Shown piece by piece: positions 7,557 through 15,230 of a stretch of DNA of 35,675 bases. A program made the position numbers and the translations under genes. The stretch's first letter is position 1. Each line of letters begins with the position of its first letter. The notes below the pieces were generated by a model that searched no databases, had not been told where the DNA came from, and saw nothing but the letters and a program-made list of their open reading frames with translations. The stretch spans positions 1 through 35,675 of the forward strand of contig JAHJHC010000085.1 of assembly GCA_018824145.1 (NCBI GenBank), written 5' to 3'. Source of the stretch: Candidatus Omnitrophota bacterium (GTDB lineage Bacteria > Omnitrophota > Gorgyraeia > Gorgyraeales > Gorgyraeaceae).

Positions 7557-8381
7557 TTAATCCCAAATCTCATGTATGTGGCTTATCTTATCATATCTGA
7601 ATACGGGACCGTCTTTACATACGTAAAAATCCCCGAGCCTGCAGTGGCCGCATTTCCCTATGCCACAACTCATGTTTTTTTCCATTGATAAATAAATCTG
7701 TTCTTCTTTATATCCAATATCAATAAGTTTAAATGCCGTAAATTTCATCATAATGGGAGGGCCACATATGACTGCTATGCTATTCTTTAAATTTATTTTC
7801 AGATTATCCAAAGTAGTTGTTACCAGCCCCACTTTCCCTTTCCAATTATCATCACCCTTATCTACCGTAACCCTAAAATTGACCCTTTTATCTATCTTCT
7901 GCCATTTATCCAAGACACAATCTTTAAAAATAATATCTTTAGGAGTCCTTGAACCGCAACAAAACAGTATTTCTTTAAACTTATCTATATCGTGCACTAA
8001 TGCGAGAAACAATGCCCTTAACGGTGCAAGACCCACTCCTCCTCCGACCAGCAGGATCTCTTTCCCTTCGAATTCATTAAGGGGATATTCATTCCCGTAA
8101 GGCCCCCTCAATCCGACTATCTCTCCCTTTTTTAAATCATGTATTCTTTCTGTAACCCTACCTGCCTTCATAATACTAATATCTAACTTGCTATTTTCAT
8201 ATGGGGAAGAAGAAGGAGTAAAAGGTGCCTCTCCTATGCCAGGAATAGTCATTTCTATAAACTGACCTGCTTTAAAATGCAAGGGCTTCTCAGGCTTAAG
8301 CGCAAAGGTCTTTATAGTAGGGCTCTCTTGATAAACATTTAATACTTCAGTTTTTATCGGTATATAAGGACTTTCTATCAT
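7557..8381 (-). CDS. FAD/NAD(P)-binding oxidoreductase, sulfhydrogenase gamma (HydG)/AsrB/PyrK-like
   Basis: A 274-residue ferredoxin-reductase-type flavoprotein. An N-terminal FAD-binding barrel (residues about 5-100) contains 'GQFIEMTIPG' and a degenerate flavin motif at 'APFTPSSSPY'. The NAD(P)-binding domain shows 'LLVGGGVGLAPLR' (about 111-122). The C terminus carries a [2Fe-2S] site CGIGKCGHC...C (C239, C244, C247, C255), as in PyrK, AsrB and the gamma subunit of soluble sulfhydrogenases. The probable role is electron exchange between NAD(P)H and the iron-sulfur chain. It overlaps the preceding HydB-like gene by ATGA, so the two are coupled as a pair. NADH versus NADPH preference cannot be told by eye. 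Confidence 0.92.
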   Translation of the reverse strand: MIESPYIPIKTEVLNVYQESPTIKTFALKPEKPLHFKAGQFIEMTIPGIGEAPFTPSSSPYENSKLDISIMKAGRVTERIHDLKKGEIVGLRGPYGNEYPLNEFEGKEILLVGGGVGLAPLRALFLALVHDIDKFKEILFCCGSRTPKDIIFKDCVLDKWQKIDKRVNFRVTVDKGDDNWKGKVGLVTTTLDNLKINLKNSIAVICGPPIMMKFTAFKLIDIGYKEEQIYLSMEKNMSCGIGKCGHCRLGDFYVCKDGPVFRYDKISHIHEIWD

Positions 8382-9397
8382 AGCTTGCTAAGGACCTCGT
8401 GTATATATATCTTCCCAGCACAGGCCTGGCTACATCTTCCACAACCAGTACATCCGAATCTCCCGATCATATCCGGAAAAAAATTAAATTTCTTATCAAA
8501 ACGATTTCTTAGGCGTTGGGCCAGGAGTTTCCTCGGATTCGCGCCCCCTGCGACTCTGGCAAAAGACAATAAAAGGCATGAATCCCATAATCTTAATCTC
8601 TCAAAATTACCTTCGACATTCTGGTCCTTTAACGTAAAACAGTGACACGCAGGACATATCACACTGCACGCCCCGCACTCAACACAGGTCTTCGCGATCT
8701 CTTCCCATAGCGGGGAATCAAATTTTTTCTTTAAGAGTGACTGTATTGAATCCTTATTTGGGATTTTTTTGTGTTTTACATGCTCGGATAGAGACCCTTT
8801 TAATGATTTCCTGTTTTCTTCCTTTTTTTCCGTATAATGTTCGGCATTCTGGAATAACTTAAAATAATCTTTTACTACCTTTTCACCTTTTCCTGAACCC
8901 ACTTCTGCCACATATCCGCTTTCTATCTCGGAAAGATTTATATCAAAGTCTTCTGTCGGATACGGCATTATCCCCAATCCAATACAAAAACAACTTTCCC
9001 CATAACATGTACAATCGCTTGATATAATAAGGCCCTCTTCCCTCTGAGAAATATAAAACGGGTCATTAAAAGGTTCCTGCTCGAATACATAGTCCATTAT
9101 TTTCAATGAAGCCAGATCACATGACTTTACCCCTACTATTGCTATGGGCCTGGGTTTTCTCTCAGAAATATCCTGCGAGAAGTAATCAGCTACTTTTATG
9201 CGGGCGGGAAAATAAAAACTCTTGATAGTCTGGACCGCTCTAATCTCACCAAGGACAGCATCTCTCAGTCCTTCGTCTCCGATCTTTTTATAGTACCTAT
9301 TGTCGTCTGATTTTACAGGCGCATAGACATTATATGTTTTAGCAAGAGATCTAACAAGCCTGTCGAGGTTGGGTCTATTGATAAAATAATTGTCCAT
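8378..9397 (-). CDS. 4Fe-4S dicluster protein, sulfhydrogenase beta (HydB)/AsrA-like
   Basis: A 339-residue protein with the N-terminal region typical of HydB/AsrA ('IAIVGVKSCDLASLKIMDYVF', followed by 'DCTCYGESCFC'). The C-terminal [4Fe-4S] motifs are 'CVECGACSVIC' (C238-C248) and 'CTGCGRCSQAC' (C316-C326). In soluble sulfhydrogenases and anaerobic sulfite reductases this subunit moves electrons between the flavoprotein partner and the catalytic unit. Here it is the first gene of a membrane hydrogenase operon and pairs with the HydG-like gene, which it overlaps by four bases. A palindrome resembling a Rex or CRP site lies 32-49 bases upstream of the ATG. A role in sulfite reduction is unlikely because no AsrC or siroheme protein is nearby. 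Confidence 0.92.
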   Translation of the reverse strand: MDNYFINRPNLDRLVRSLAKTYNVYAPVKSDDNRYYKKIGDEGLRDAVLGEIRAVQTIKSFYFPARIKVADYFSQDISERKPRPIAIVGVKSCDLASLKIMDYVFEQEPFNDPFYISQREEGLIISSDCTCYGESCFCIGLGIMPYPTEDFDINLSEIESGYVAEVGSGKGEKVVKDYFKLFQNAEHYTEKKEENRKSLKGSLSEHVKHKKIPNKDSIQSLLKKKFDSPLWEEIAKTCVECGACSVICPACHCFTLKDQNVEGNFERLRLWDSCLLLSFARVAGGANPRKLLAQRLRNRFDKKFNFFPDMIGRFGCTGCGRCSQACAGKIYIHEVLSKL

Positions 9398-9427
9398 TAA
9401 ACTAGGGCGGATTCGAAATATGTAAAG

Positions 9428-9447
9428 TTTGTGAAAATTATCACAAA
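9428..9447 (-). promoter_or_regulatory. Rex- or CRP/FNR-like operator upstream of the hydrogenase operon
   Basis: The plus strand reads TTTGTGAAAATTATCACAAA, a perfect 7-bp inverted repeat with a 6-bp centre. The 18-bp core matches the redox repressor Rex consensus TTGTGAAnnnnTTCACAA at all but one defined position, and equally fits the CRP-type TGTGA-N6-TCACA half-sites. It sits 31-50 bases before the start codon of the HydB-like gene, and a weak -10-like CATATT lies between it and the gene on the minus strand. Rex senses NADH/NAD+, which fits an NAD(P)H-linked hydrogenase. The identity of the regulator is inferred. Confidence 0.7.
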
Positions 9448-9449
9448 TA

Positions 9450-9481
9450 ATAGAAAAAAATAAAAACCTGAATTTAGGTTT
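9450..9481 (-). terminator. Intrinsic terminator after the response regulator gene
   Basis: Read on the minus strand, AAACCT-AAATTC-AGGTTT (9464-9481) forms a 6-bp hairpin followed by a T-rich run TTTATTTTTTT. It lies 26 bases beyond the stop codon of the response regulator and just before the hydrogenase promoter region. It most likely ends the glycan-locus transcript and isolates the hydrogenase operon. The stem is short and A+T-rich, so termination may be partial. Confidence 0.65.
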
Positions 9482-9507
9482 AAATATAATACAAACCCTC
9501 TCTTATG

Positions 9508-9909
9508 TCAAGAAAAATCTACTTTTTTAATATTTCTTCTCTCCAACACTTCCAGTATCTTGGCCTTTAAGTTAATAGCGTCTATAGGCTTTGTAATATA
9601 CAAATCATCATATAATCCCGCAGCCTTAAGTTTAGTCTCCTCATCTTTTAAGGCACTAAGTATAACCACAGGGATCTCTATAGTATCGAGATTCTTCTTA
9701 AGTTTTTCCAACACTTCAAAACCATCCATGCCTGGCATGTGTATATCTAAAAGAATCAAATCTGGTTTCAGTTTTTTAGCTAACTCCAATCCTTTTTTAC
9801 CATTTGTAGCTACACTCAATTCAAAATCACCTGTATTCTCCAAATTCATCTTAACAATTGAACAAAAATCTTTTTCGTCATCTATAATCAATATCCTCTT
9901 TTTACCCAT
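9508..9909 (-). CDS. Single-domain response regulator (CheY-like receiver)
   Basis: A receiver domain only, about 133 residues, with no output domain. The acidic pocket D10-D11, the phospho-acceptor D55 in 'LILLDIHMPGMDG', the switch Ser in 'VVILSAL' and the Lys in 'ITKP' are all present, so it should be phosphorylatable. The ORF track begins at a GTG (9918); I prefer the ATG at 9909 (MGKKRILIIDDE) because GGGAGGGG lies about 10 bases upstream of it and almost touches the GTG. It follows the PHP-like gene with 54 bases between and ends in a hairpin terminator. No histidine kinase gene is present, so its partner is elsewhere. A role in controlling surface glycan or motility is inferred from location only. 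Confidence 0.92.
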   Translation of the reverse strand: MGKKRILIIDDEKDFCSIVKMNLENTGDFELSVATNGKKGLELAKKLKPDLILLDIHMPGMDGFEVLEKLKKNLDTIEIPVVILSALKDEETKLKAAGLYDDLYITKPIDAINLKAKILEVLERRNIKKVDFS

Positions 9910-9963
9910 TTTATCCACCCCTCCCTTCTATTTCTTTCATCAATTTAGATAGCTATACTAAGT

Positions 9964-11391
9964 TTACACTAAAAATATGGGATTGGCAATAAGTGCTCCT
10001 CCAGGATAATTAATCTCTAAGCGATAATACACTTTTTTGCCACTCCTATAGTCATTATCTACATATACTATTTCAAAGGGACTTGTCACTTCAAAAGTCT
10101 TAATGATATTGCCGTTCTTTATCAAATTTATTTTTATAGCTCCAAGACTACTCTTATTTTCAAAATGACCTCTTATTTTTATTATAGGATACCCTTTTAA
10201 ATTTATCTCATCTCCGATTGTCCCTTTAATATCTAAAAGACCATCCTGGATAACAAATTCATCCAATACCAATCTTTCTTTTCCTCTTACCACATACACC
10301 CGTCCTTCTTTCAATGCTTTTAATGATGCCTCTTTAGTCAAATGTGGAATTAAAAGCATTGTGGATAAATTTTTCATGCGTTTGGATAGATCTCCTCTCT
10401 GGTCAAAATTCAATCCAGCAATTGCCCAACACGGATGCTTACGGGTTCCTTGACAATATTGTTTAAGGACCTCATCCCATATTCCTCCCGGACATCCGAC
10501 TTTTTTATAGCCTTCATAAAAAACAGAGAATCCTGTGTAATTACAAGTTCCCAAAAGATCCTCCGTATATTCCCTAGTCTCTGTGCTTATATTCCCTATT
10601 TTCTTAACATTTTCTGCTTCAGGATGGGCCCAAAAAATCAAGCCATATTTATCATTAACATAATCTATTAAATTTTGATAAGGAAGGGTGTTCTTTTCAC
10701 CGTGATATTGGTCATATTTAGATTCAAAAAACGGAAAATTATTAAATAAAAATAATAGACTGAAAATTATCATAATTACTCCAAAAACCTGCCTTTTTAA
10801 AGCATCCGGCCTTAAGAAAAAAAATCCTATAAGCAAAGTTATAACAGGCCAGATCATCCAAATTCTAAATTTAAAATAAAGACCTTTTCTATTAGAGATT
10901 ACTGGTAAATATTCATAATCTCTATGGTTTTCTAATCCAATAACTAACATATGCTTGTGCCAATTATACATCTTAAGATTATCCTTAAAAGGACTTCCCT
11001 CCCAATAATAAAAGGGCGCAGATTCAATGCCGGGAATTATTACTAAATCCGGATTTTCTTTTTGTACCTTATCTATATCTCCAAGATACTGTTTTATACC
11101 ATGAGTATATACAGAGTTCGTCTCTACTGTCTTTTTCACTATGTTGCGCAACGGCCAGAACCCATATTCCCATCTCATAAAATCACGATCGGATAAAATT
11201 ATTATCTCAACGCCATTTTCCTTGGCTATTTCTACTATCTCTGAAATACTATATTCCCCATCGCTAACTGTAGAACTGATATGTATAGCTGTCTTTACCT
11301 GAATCAACTCTTCTGCTGAACCCTTCTGGCAGAAAAAAGCCAATATGCATAAGACCCCGCCTAAAATTTTAACCGCAATAAACTTCGTCAT
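9964..11391 (-). CDS. PHP-domain-like protein interrupted by a transmembrane hairpin
   Basis: A 475-residue protein with an N-terminal signal-like helix (residues 8-25). Residues about 33-165 resemble the first half of a PHP phosphoesterase: 'TAIHISSTVSDGEYSISEIVEIAKENGVEIIILSDRD', then 'LVIIPGIES' and 'WHKHMLVIGL'. Two membrane helices follow (about 177-193 and 201-217), and the PHP fold seems to resume with 'GLIFWAHPEAEN'. The last 100 residues look like a beta-rich domain. The usual HxH metal motif reads H37-I-S39 and the DHD motif reads D68-R-D70, so metal binding may be weakened. The predicted layout puts both halves outside the cytoplasmic membrane. The ATG overlaps the stop of the WecA-like gene (ATGA). 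The function is not known; a glycan-linked phosphoesterase is one possibility. Confidence 0.7.
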   Translation of the reverse strand: MTKFIAVKILGGVLCILAFFCQKGSAEELIQVKTAIHISSTVSDGEYSISEIVEIAKENGVEIIILSDRDFMRWEYGFWPLRNIVKKTVETNSVYTHGIKQYLGDIDKVQKENPDLVIIPGIESAPFYYWEGSPFKDNLKMYNWHKHMLVIGLENHRDYEYLPVISNRKGLYFKFRIWMIWPVITLLIGFFFLRPDALKRQVFGVIMIIFSLLFLFNNFPFFESKYDQYHGEKNTLPYQNLIDYVNDKYGLIFWAHPEAENVKKIGNISTETREYTEDLLGTCNYTGFSVFYEGYKKVGCPGGIWDEVLKQYCQGTRKHPCWAIAGLNFDQRGDLSKRMKNLSTMLLIPHLTKEASLKALKEGRVYVVRGKERLVLDEFVIQDGLLDIKGTIGDEINLKGYPIIKIRGHFENKSSLGAIKINLIKNGNIIKTFEVTSPFEIVYVDNDYRSGKKVYYRLEINYPGGALIANPIFLV

Positions 11392-12470
11392 TTTTGGCTT
11401 TTTAATTTTAACCTACGGATTACCTTCGCTCTTTTCTCAATAAAGACAATGGTTTTTGTTCCCATAAACAAACCCAAGGCCAATAAAATCAAAAGAATAA
11501 ACGCATACTTTTCCGGTATAAGAACGAATAAAAAAGAAAATACTCCGAGATATAGCGTGATAAGGCACATAAACAATACTATCTCTTTCTGCTTTAATCC
11601 CGTGTTCAATAATCTATGATGTAGGTGTTTCTTGTCTGCCTTAAATATAGACTTCTTTTTTAATGTCCTGCGGATCACTGCCATAAATATATCATAAATA
11701 GGTATGCCTAAAACAGTAACGGGTACCAATAACACCACTGCTGTTGCTGATTTGTGTTGCAATCCAATCAATGCTACTGAGGCCAATACCAGGCCAATAA
11801 ACATGCTTCCTGAATCCCCCATAAATATCTTGGCCGGGGGGAAATTAAAAAAGAGAAATCCCAACACACATCCTGCTAAAACCGTCAATAAAAAGACATT
11901 TATATGATTACCTAAATATAACGACACAAGACTAAGCGCCCCGCATATTATAAAAGTCATGCCGGCGGCCAATCCATCGAGCCCGTCAATAAAATTCATT
12001 GCATTAACCAGCCCTACGATCCACATAACGGTAATTAATATGCTTAAAAATAAAGGGAGTTGTATATTATCTGCAAAAAAAGGATTAGTTAATATATCTA
12101 CTCTAAATCCATAGGCAAATAAAAGCAATGCAACAGCAACCTGCCCGATAAATTTAATAATTGGCCTTATATCTCTTATGTCATCCCATAGCCCTAATGC
12201 CACTATAATAATACCTCCTGTAAGGAGTCCTTTTAATTTATGAAAAAATTGTATCTTAAATTGTTGATTCGTATAGAGAACAACCACCGTAGCGACAAGA
12301 AATGTAAGGTAAATCGCTATGCCTCCTAAATAAGGAACCGGTTTAGTATGGATTTTCCTTCTTCCCGGCCAGGACAATATCCTGTTCTTTAAGGCTACAT
12401 GCTGCATTAGGAATGTCAGTAACCATGAAAGGCTAAGCGAAATAATAAATATAAAAACAAGTTTTCTCAT
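11388..12470 (-). CDS. wecA: WecA/TagO-type undecaprenyl-phosphate sugar-1-phosphate transferase
   Basis: A 360-residue polytopic enzyme of the MraY/WecA family. It contains 'GLWDDIRDI' (the Asp pair), 'AMNFIDGLDGLAAG', 'FPPAKIFMGDSGSMFIG' and the cytoplasmic 'KKHLHHRLL', which resembles the HIHH signature of WecA-type rather than MraY-type enzymes. It would transfer a sugar-1-phosphate (often GlcNAc-1-P) from a UDP-sugar to undecaprenyl phosphate, starting the lipid-linked glycan made by this locus. AGAGGA is well placed before the ATG, and the gene lies 12 bases downstream of the GT4 gene. It is the only initiating transferase seen in the window. The exact sugar is not readable from the sequence. 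Confidence 0.93.
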   Translation of the reverse strand: MRKLVFIFIISLSLSWLLTFLMQHVALKNRILSWPGRRKIHTKPVPYLGGIAIYLTFLVATVVVLYTNQQFKIQFFHKLKGLLTGGIIIVALGLWDDIRDIRPIIKFIGQVAVALLLFAYGFRVDILTNPFFADNIQLPLFLSILITVMWIVGLVNAMNFIDGLDGLAAGMTFIICGALSLVSLYLGNHINVFLLTVLAGCVLGFLFFNFPPAKIFMGDSGSMFIGLVLASVALIGLQHKSATAVVLLVPVTVLGIPIYDIFMAVIRRTLKKKSIFKADKKHLHHRLLNTGLKQKEIVLFMCLITLYLGVFSFLFVLIPEKYAFILLILLALGLFMGTKTIVFIEKRAKVIRRLKLKSQK

Positions 12471-12482
12471 AAATAATCCTCT

Positions 12483-13646
12483 TTATTTCTTCAATGTAGC
12501 TGATTTTTTTAACAATAATTCTTCGTATACCTCTCTTATTTGACATACCATGGTCTGGGCGCCAAACTTATTGTCTATCTTTTCCCTTCCGGCCCTGCCC
12601 ATTCTCTCTCTTAATCCACGATCCGAAAGCAACTTAACCATTGCCTCGGATAAAGCAGTTGAATCTCCCGGTGGAATTAACAAACCTGTCACCCCATCGT
12701 CTACTACGTCAACGATCCCACCGACTTTTGTAGCAATAACAGGCTTACTGTAAATCATAGCCTCTAACAATACCCTTCCCAATCCTTCGAAAAACGAAGC
12801 AAGAATAGCTATATCAAAAATAGCAGTAACCTCAGGGATATCGTTCCTAAAGCCGGTAAATATCACATGGCCGTTCAAACCTAATTGTCGCGTCAATGAC
12901 TCTAATTCTTTTCTCAGATATCCTTCACCTACAAACATAAATTTAACATTGGGTATTTTGGCAATTACGGGCCTGGCAGCCTGTAATATACATTTATGCC
13001 CTTTGCCTTCCCATAATTTAGAAACCACCCCTATTACTAAATCGGAAGATTTTATACCAAAAAGATGTCTTTTCTGCTCGATGTCTATTCTTATCTGAAA
13101 TTTTTCAATCTCTATACCGCTATAAATGGTAACATATTGACTTGGTTTCCCTATCTTTAAAGCTAAGCCCCATTCTTTAAGGGGTTCTGAAATCACAATT
13201 AACCTATCAGCAAACCTGGCTGCAAATCTTTCTAACCATATGAATAACTTGCGATAAAGCGGTTTTTCATATTCATGGAAGGAAAAACCATGAATAGTGT
13301 GCACGATTATCGGGACACCGGCAATTCTTGCTGCCAGGCGACCGATAAAACCCGCCTTTGAATTATGAGTATGTACAATATCGTATCTCTTTCTCTTCAT
13401 TATATAGGCCAATTCCCACAATGTCATTAAGTCATTATACATATTGACGCGCTGAACAAAATTTCTCACCGGACGGAATTCTATGCCGTTATTTACTGCC
13501 TCATCAACAAGGGGGCCGCCAGGTGCACAGGCAAATTCAACCTCATATCCATATTTACGGAGTCCAGTCATAGTCAAAAGAGTGTTTATTCCCGAACCGC
13601 TCACAATAGGCAACGTATGAACATGTAAAACCTTAAATCTAGCCAT
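12483..13646 (-). CDS. GT4-family glycosyltransferase (GT-B fold)
   Basis: A 387-residue GT-B enzyme. The N-terminal domain has a glycine-rich acceptor loop ('VSGSGINTLLTMTGLRKYGYEVEFAC') and the donor-binding C-terminal domain begins near 'LVIGVVSKLWEGKGHKCILQAA'. The retaining GT4 signature E-x7-E is present in 'FFEGLGRVLLEAMIYSKPVIATKVGG', followed by 'GVTGLLIPPGD'. It should add a sugar from a nucleotide donor to the lipid-linked chain on the inner face of the membrane. It sits between a GT9 enzyme and the WecA-like initiator, with gaps of 6 and 12 bases. Donor and linkage are not predictable by eye. Confidence 0.92.
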   Translation of the reverse strand: MARFKVLHVHTLPIVSGSGINTLLTMTGLRKYGYEVEFACAPGGPLVDEAVNNGIEFRPVRNFVQRVNMYNDLMTLWELAYIMKRKRYDIVHTHNSKAGFIGRLAARIAGVPIIVHTIHGFSFHEYEKPLYRKLFIWLERFAARFADRLIVISEPLKEWGLALKIGKPSQYVTIYSGIEIEKFQIRIDIEQKRHLFGIKSSDLVIGVVSKLWEGKGHKCILQAARPVIAKIPNVKFMFVGEGYLRKELESLTRQLGLNGHVIFTGFRNDIPEVTAIFDIAILASFFEGLGRVLLEAMIYSKPVIATKVGGIVDVVDDGVTGLLIPPGDSTALSEAMVKLLSDRGLRERMGRAGREKIDNKFGAQTMVCQIREVYEELLLKKSATLKK

Positions 13647-13652
13647 AATATC

Positions 13653-14678
13653 TCAAGATTTTAGTAAAACAGCAGCTGCTTGTATTACATCGTCCACACT
13701 TATAATATCAAGACAGCTCATATTTCTACACCTGAACTTATAACAAGGAGAACACTCAACCTCTTTTCTTATAATAATACAGTTTTCTCTTTGATAAGGC
13801 GCCAGTTTCATGGTCCCGGGCCCCATAATTGCCACCAAAGGAGTTTCCAAGGCATTGGCTATATGCATAGAGCCTGTATCGTTTGTAATATAAATCTTAC
13901 ATCTTTTTATAAGCGCCGGCAATTGGGTTAAAGATAATCTACCGGATGAATCCAGCGGTTTAGGAAAAATACTATGGCTTATTCTTTCTGTCAACCAGCG
14001 GTCGTTTTTTGCACCGGTAATTATTACCTTGGCTTTATATCTATTAGACAGTATCTTGCCGACCTCGGCAAATTTTTTCCAATCCCATCTGCGGGTAGGC
14101 CTATATCCAACTGGATTTATACCTATCAAAAAATCTAAATCGGAAACAAAATTCTTTTTTAGAAAAACTCCTACTTCTTTTGCTTCAGAATCTTCAAACC
14201 AAACTTGTAATCTTTTATCCTTTATCTCACATCCCAAGGCGCGGAGCAAATCAAGCTTATACTCCACGTCATGCCTTTCGCTGTCTATCTCATCTTTTAC
14301 CTTAATATCGTAGAAATCAGCCTTCCCGTTAGTATTGCGGCCTACGGTCTTTTTCGGATTTATAAATCTCAATAAAAAATACATCTTTAATACTCCGATC
14401 ATCCTATAGTGATGCTTCAGATTAATAGCCAGGTCAATACGCAGTCTTTTTAATTTAATTAAAACAAAAATATTATTCAATATTCCCTTAACCCCTTTAC
14501 GAAAAATAAATACGCTTTCTATATAGGGGGATTTACGTATCAAATCTGCAGGACCGGCAAACGTCAAAAAATGAACGGACGAAGACGGGTAATTATCCTT
14601 GAGGCTCTTTATTGCGGGAGACGATAATACTGCATCCCCTATCCCTGCAAGTTCCACTAATAAAATTTTATTGTACAT
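13653..14678 (-). CDS. GT9-family glycosyltransferase (ADP-heptosyltransferase-like)
   Basis: A 341-residue GT-B protein of family 9. The start 'ILLVELAGIGDAVLSSPAIKSLKDNYP' is the typical heptosyltransferase opening. 'LIGINPVGYRPTRRWDWKKFAEV' and 'IYITNDTGSMHIANALETPLVAIMGPG' are the donor-site blocks. A C-terminal Cys set (CSPC...C....C) is common in this family. It could add a heptose or a related sugar to a core or surface glycan. It is the first of two GT9 genes here, with a small methyltransferase between them. Location 6 bases upstream of the GT4 gene supports co-transcription. The sugar is not certain; no ADP-heptose synthesis gene is in view. Confidence 0.9.
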   Translation of the reverse strand: MYNKILLVELAGIGDAVLSSPAIKSLKDNYPSSSVHFLTFAGPADLIRKSPYIESVFIFRKGVKGILNNIFVLIKLKRLRIDLAINLKHHYRMIGVLKMYFLLRFINPKKTVGRNTNGKADFYDIKVKDEIDSERHDVEYKLDLLRALGCEIKDKRLQVWFEDSEAKEVGVFLKKNFVSDLDFLIGINPVGYRPTRRWDWKKFAEVGKILSNRYKAKVIITGAKNDRWLTERISHSIFPKPLDSSGRLSLTQLPALIKRCKIYITNDTGSMHIANALETPLVAIMGPGTMKLAPYQRENCIIIRKEVECSPCYKFRCRNMSCLDIISVDDVIQAAAVLLKS

Positions 14679-14683
14679 AATCT

Positions 14684-15202
14684 TTATTTCATGAGTACTG
14701 CCTCTACTTTTAAAGCCGGAAATATCCTCAAAGGAGATTGCTCATACACATCAGGTAATAAATTGACTATAGGCTCCAGAATAATGTTCCAGAAGGAAAG
14801 CCGTTTACCAAACACCAATCTAACCTTACAAGATGAAAATTTAAAATCAAAATAGCCTCCTCTGCCAGCATAATAAAAAAACGTCCTATATGCAAAGAAG
14901 TGCCTGTGAGTAGGATCCGTATACGCGTACTGCCATGTAAAGTGAGGAACTGATATCCTTGCAATGCCTCCTTTTTTAAGAATCCGATGTACTTCCTTCA
15001 TGGCACGGTTACGGTCTATAAGGTGTTCCAGGCACTGATTCATGATAACCTCGTCAACAGATTCATCTTCAAAAGGCCACGGATACTCGTCCAAATCATG
15101 AGTTATGTCAACACCAGTAATATTTAAACTCTTATCCACATTTATATACCCTTTTAACGGCCGTCCACCTGAACCTAAATTTAATTTCAAAACATCAGAC
15201 AT
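14684..15202 (-). CDS. Class I SAM-dependent methyltransferase (short)
   Basis: A 172-residue protein with a compact Rossmann-type methyltransferase fold. Motif I is 'LNLGSGGRPLKGYINVD', and 'VDEVIMNQCLEHLIDRNRAMKEVHRILKKGGIARISVPHF' covers the catalytic loop and post-motif region of Methyltransf_11-type enzymes. It probably methylates a sugar or lipid-linked intermediate, given its position between two GT9 genes. The ribosome site GAGAGGT lies about 9 bases before the ATG. It is shorter than many relatives (often 200-250 residues) but contains the whole SAM-binding core. The substrate is unknown, and a regulatory or cobinding role is also possible. Confidence 0.85.
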   Translation of the reverse strand: MSDVLKLNLGSGGRPLKGYINVDKSLNITGVDITHDLDEYPWPFEDESVDEVIMNQCLEHLIDRNRAMKEVHRILKKGGIARISVPHFTWQYAYTDPTHRHFFAYRTFFYYAGRGGYFDFKFSSCKVRLVFGKRLSFWNIILEPIVNLLPDVYEQSPLRIFPALKVEAVLMK

Positions 15203-15230
15203 ATGTTATATACCTCTCTCTCAACATAAA

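Noticed and set aside
3928-9397. Formate hydrogenlyase
   Set aside because: HycB-like and HycE-like features are present, but there is no formate dehydrogenase gene in the window, and a HydB/HydG pair takes the electron-input position.
7557-9397. Anaerobic sulfite reductase AsrA/AsrB
   Set aside because: The two genes are similar to AsrA and AsrB, but no AsrC-like siroheme subunit is nearby; they are in frame with and overlap the hydrogenase operon.
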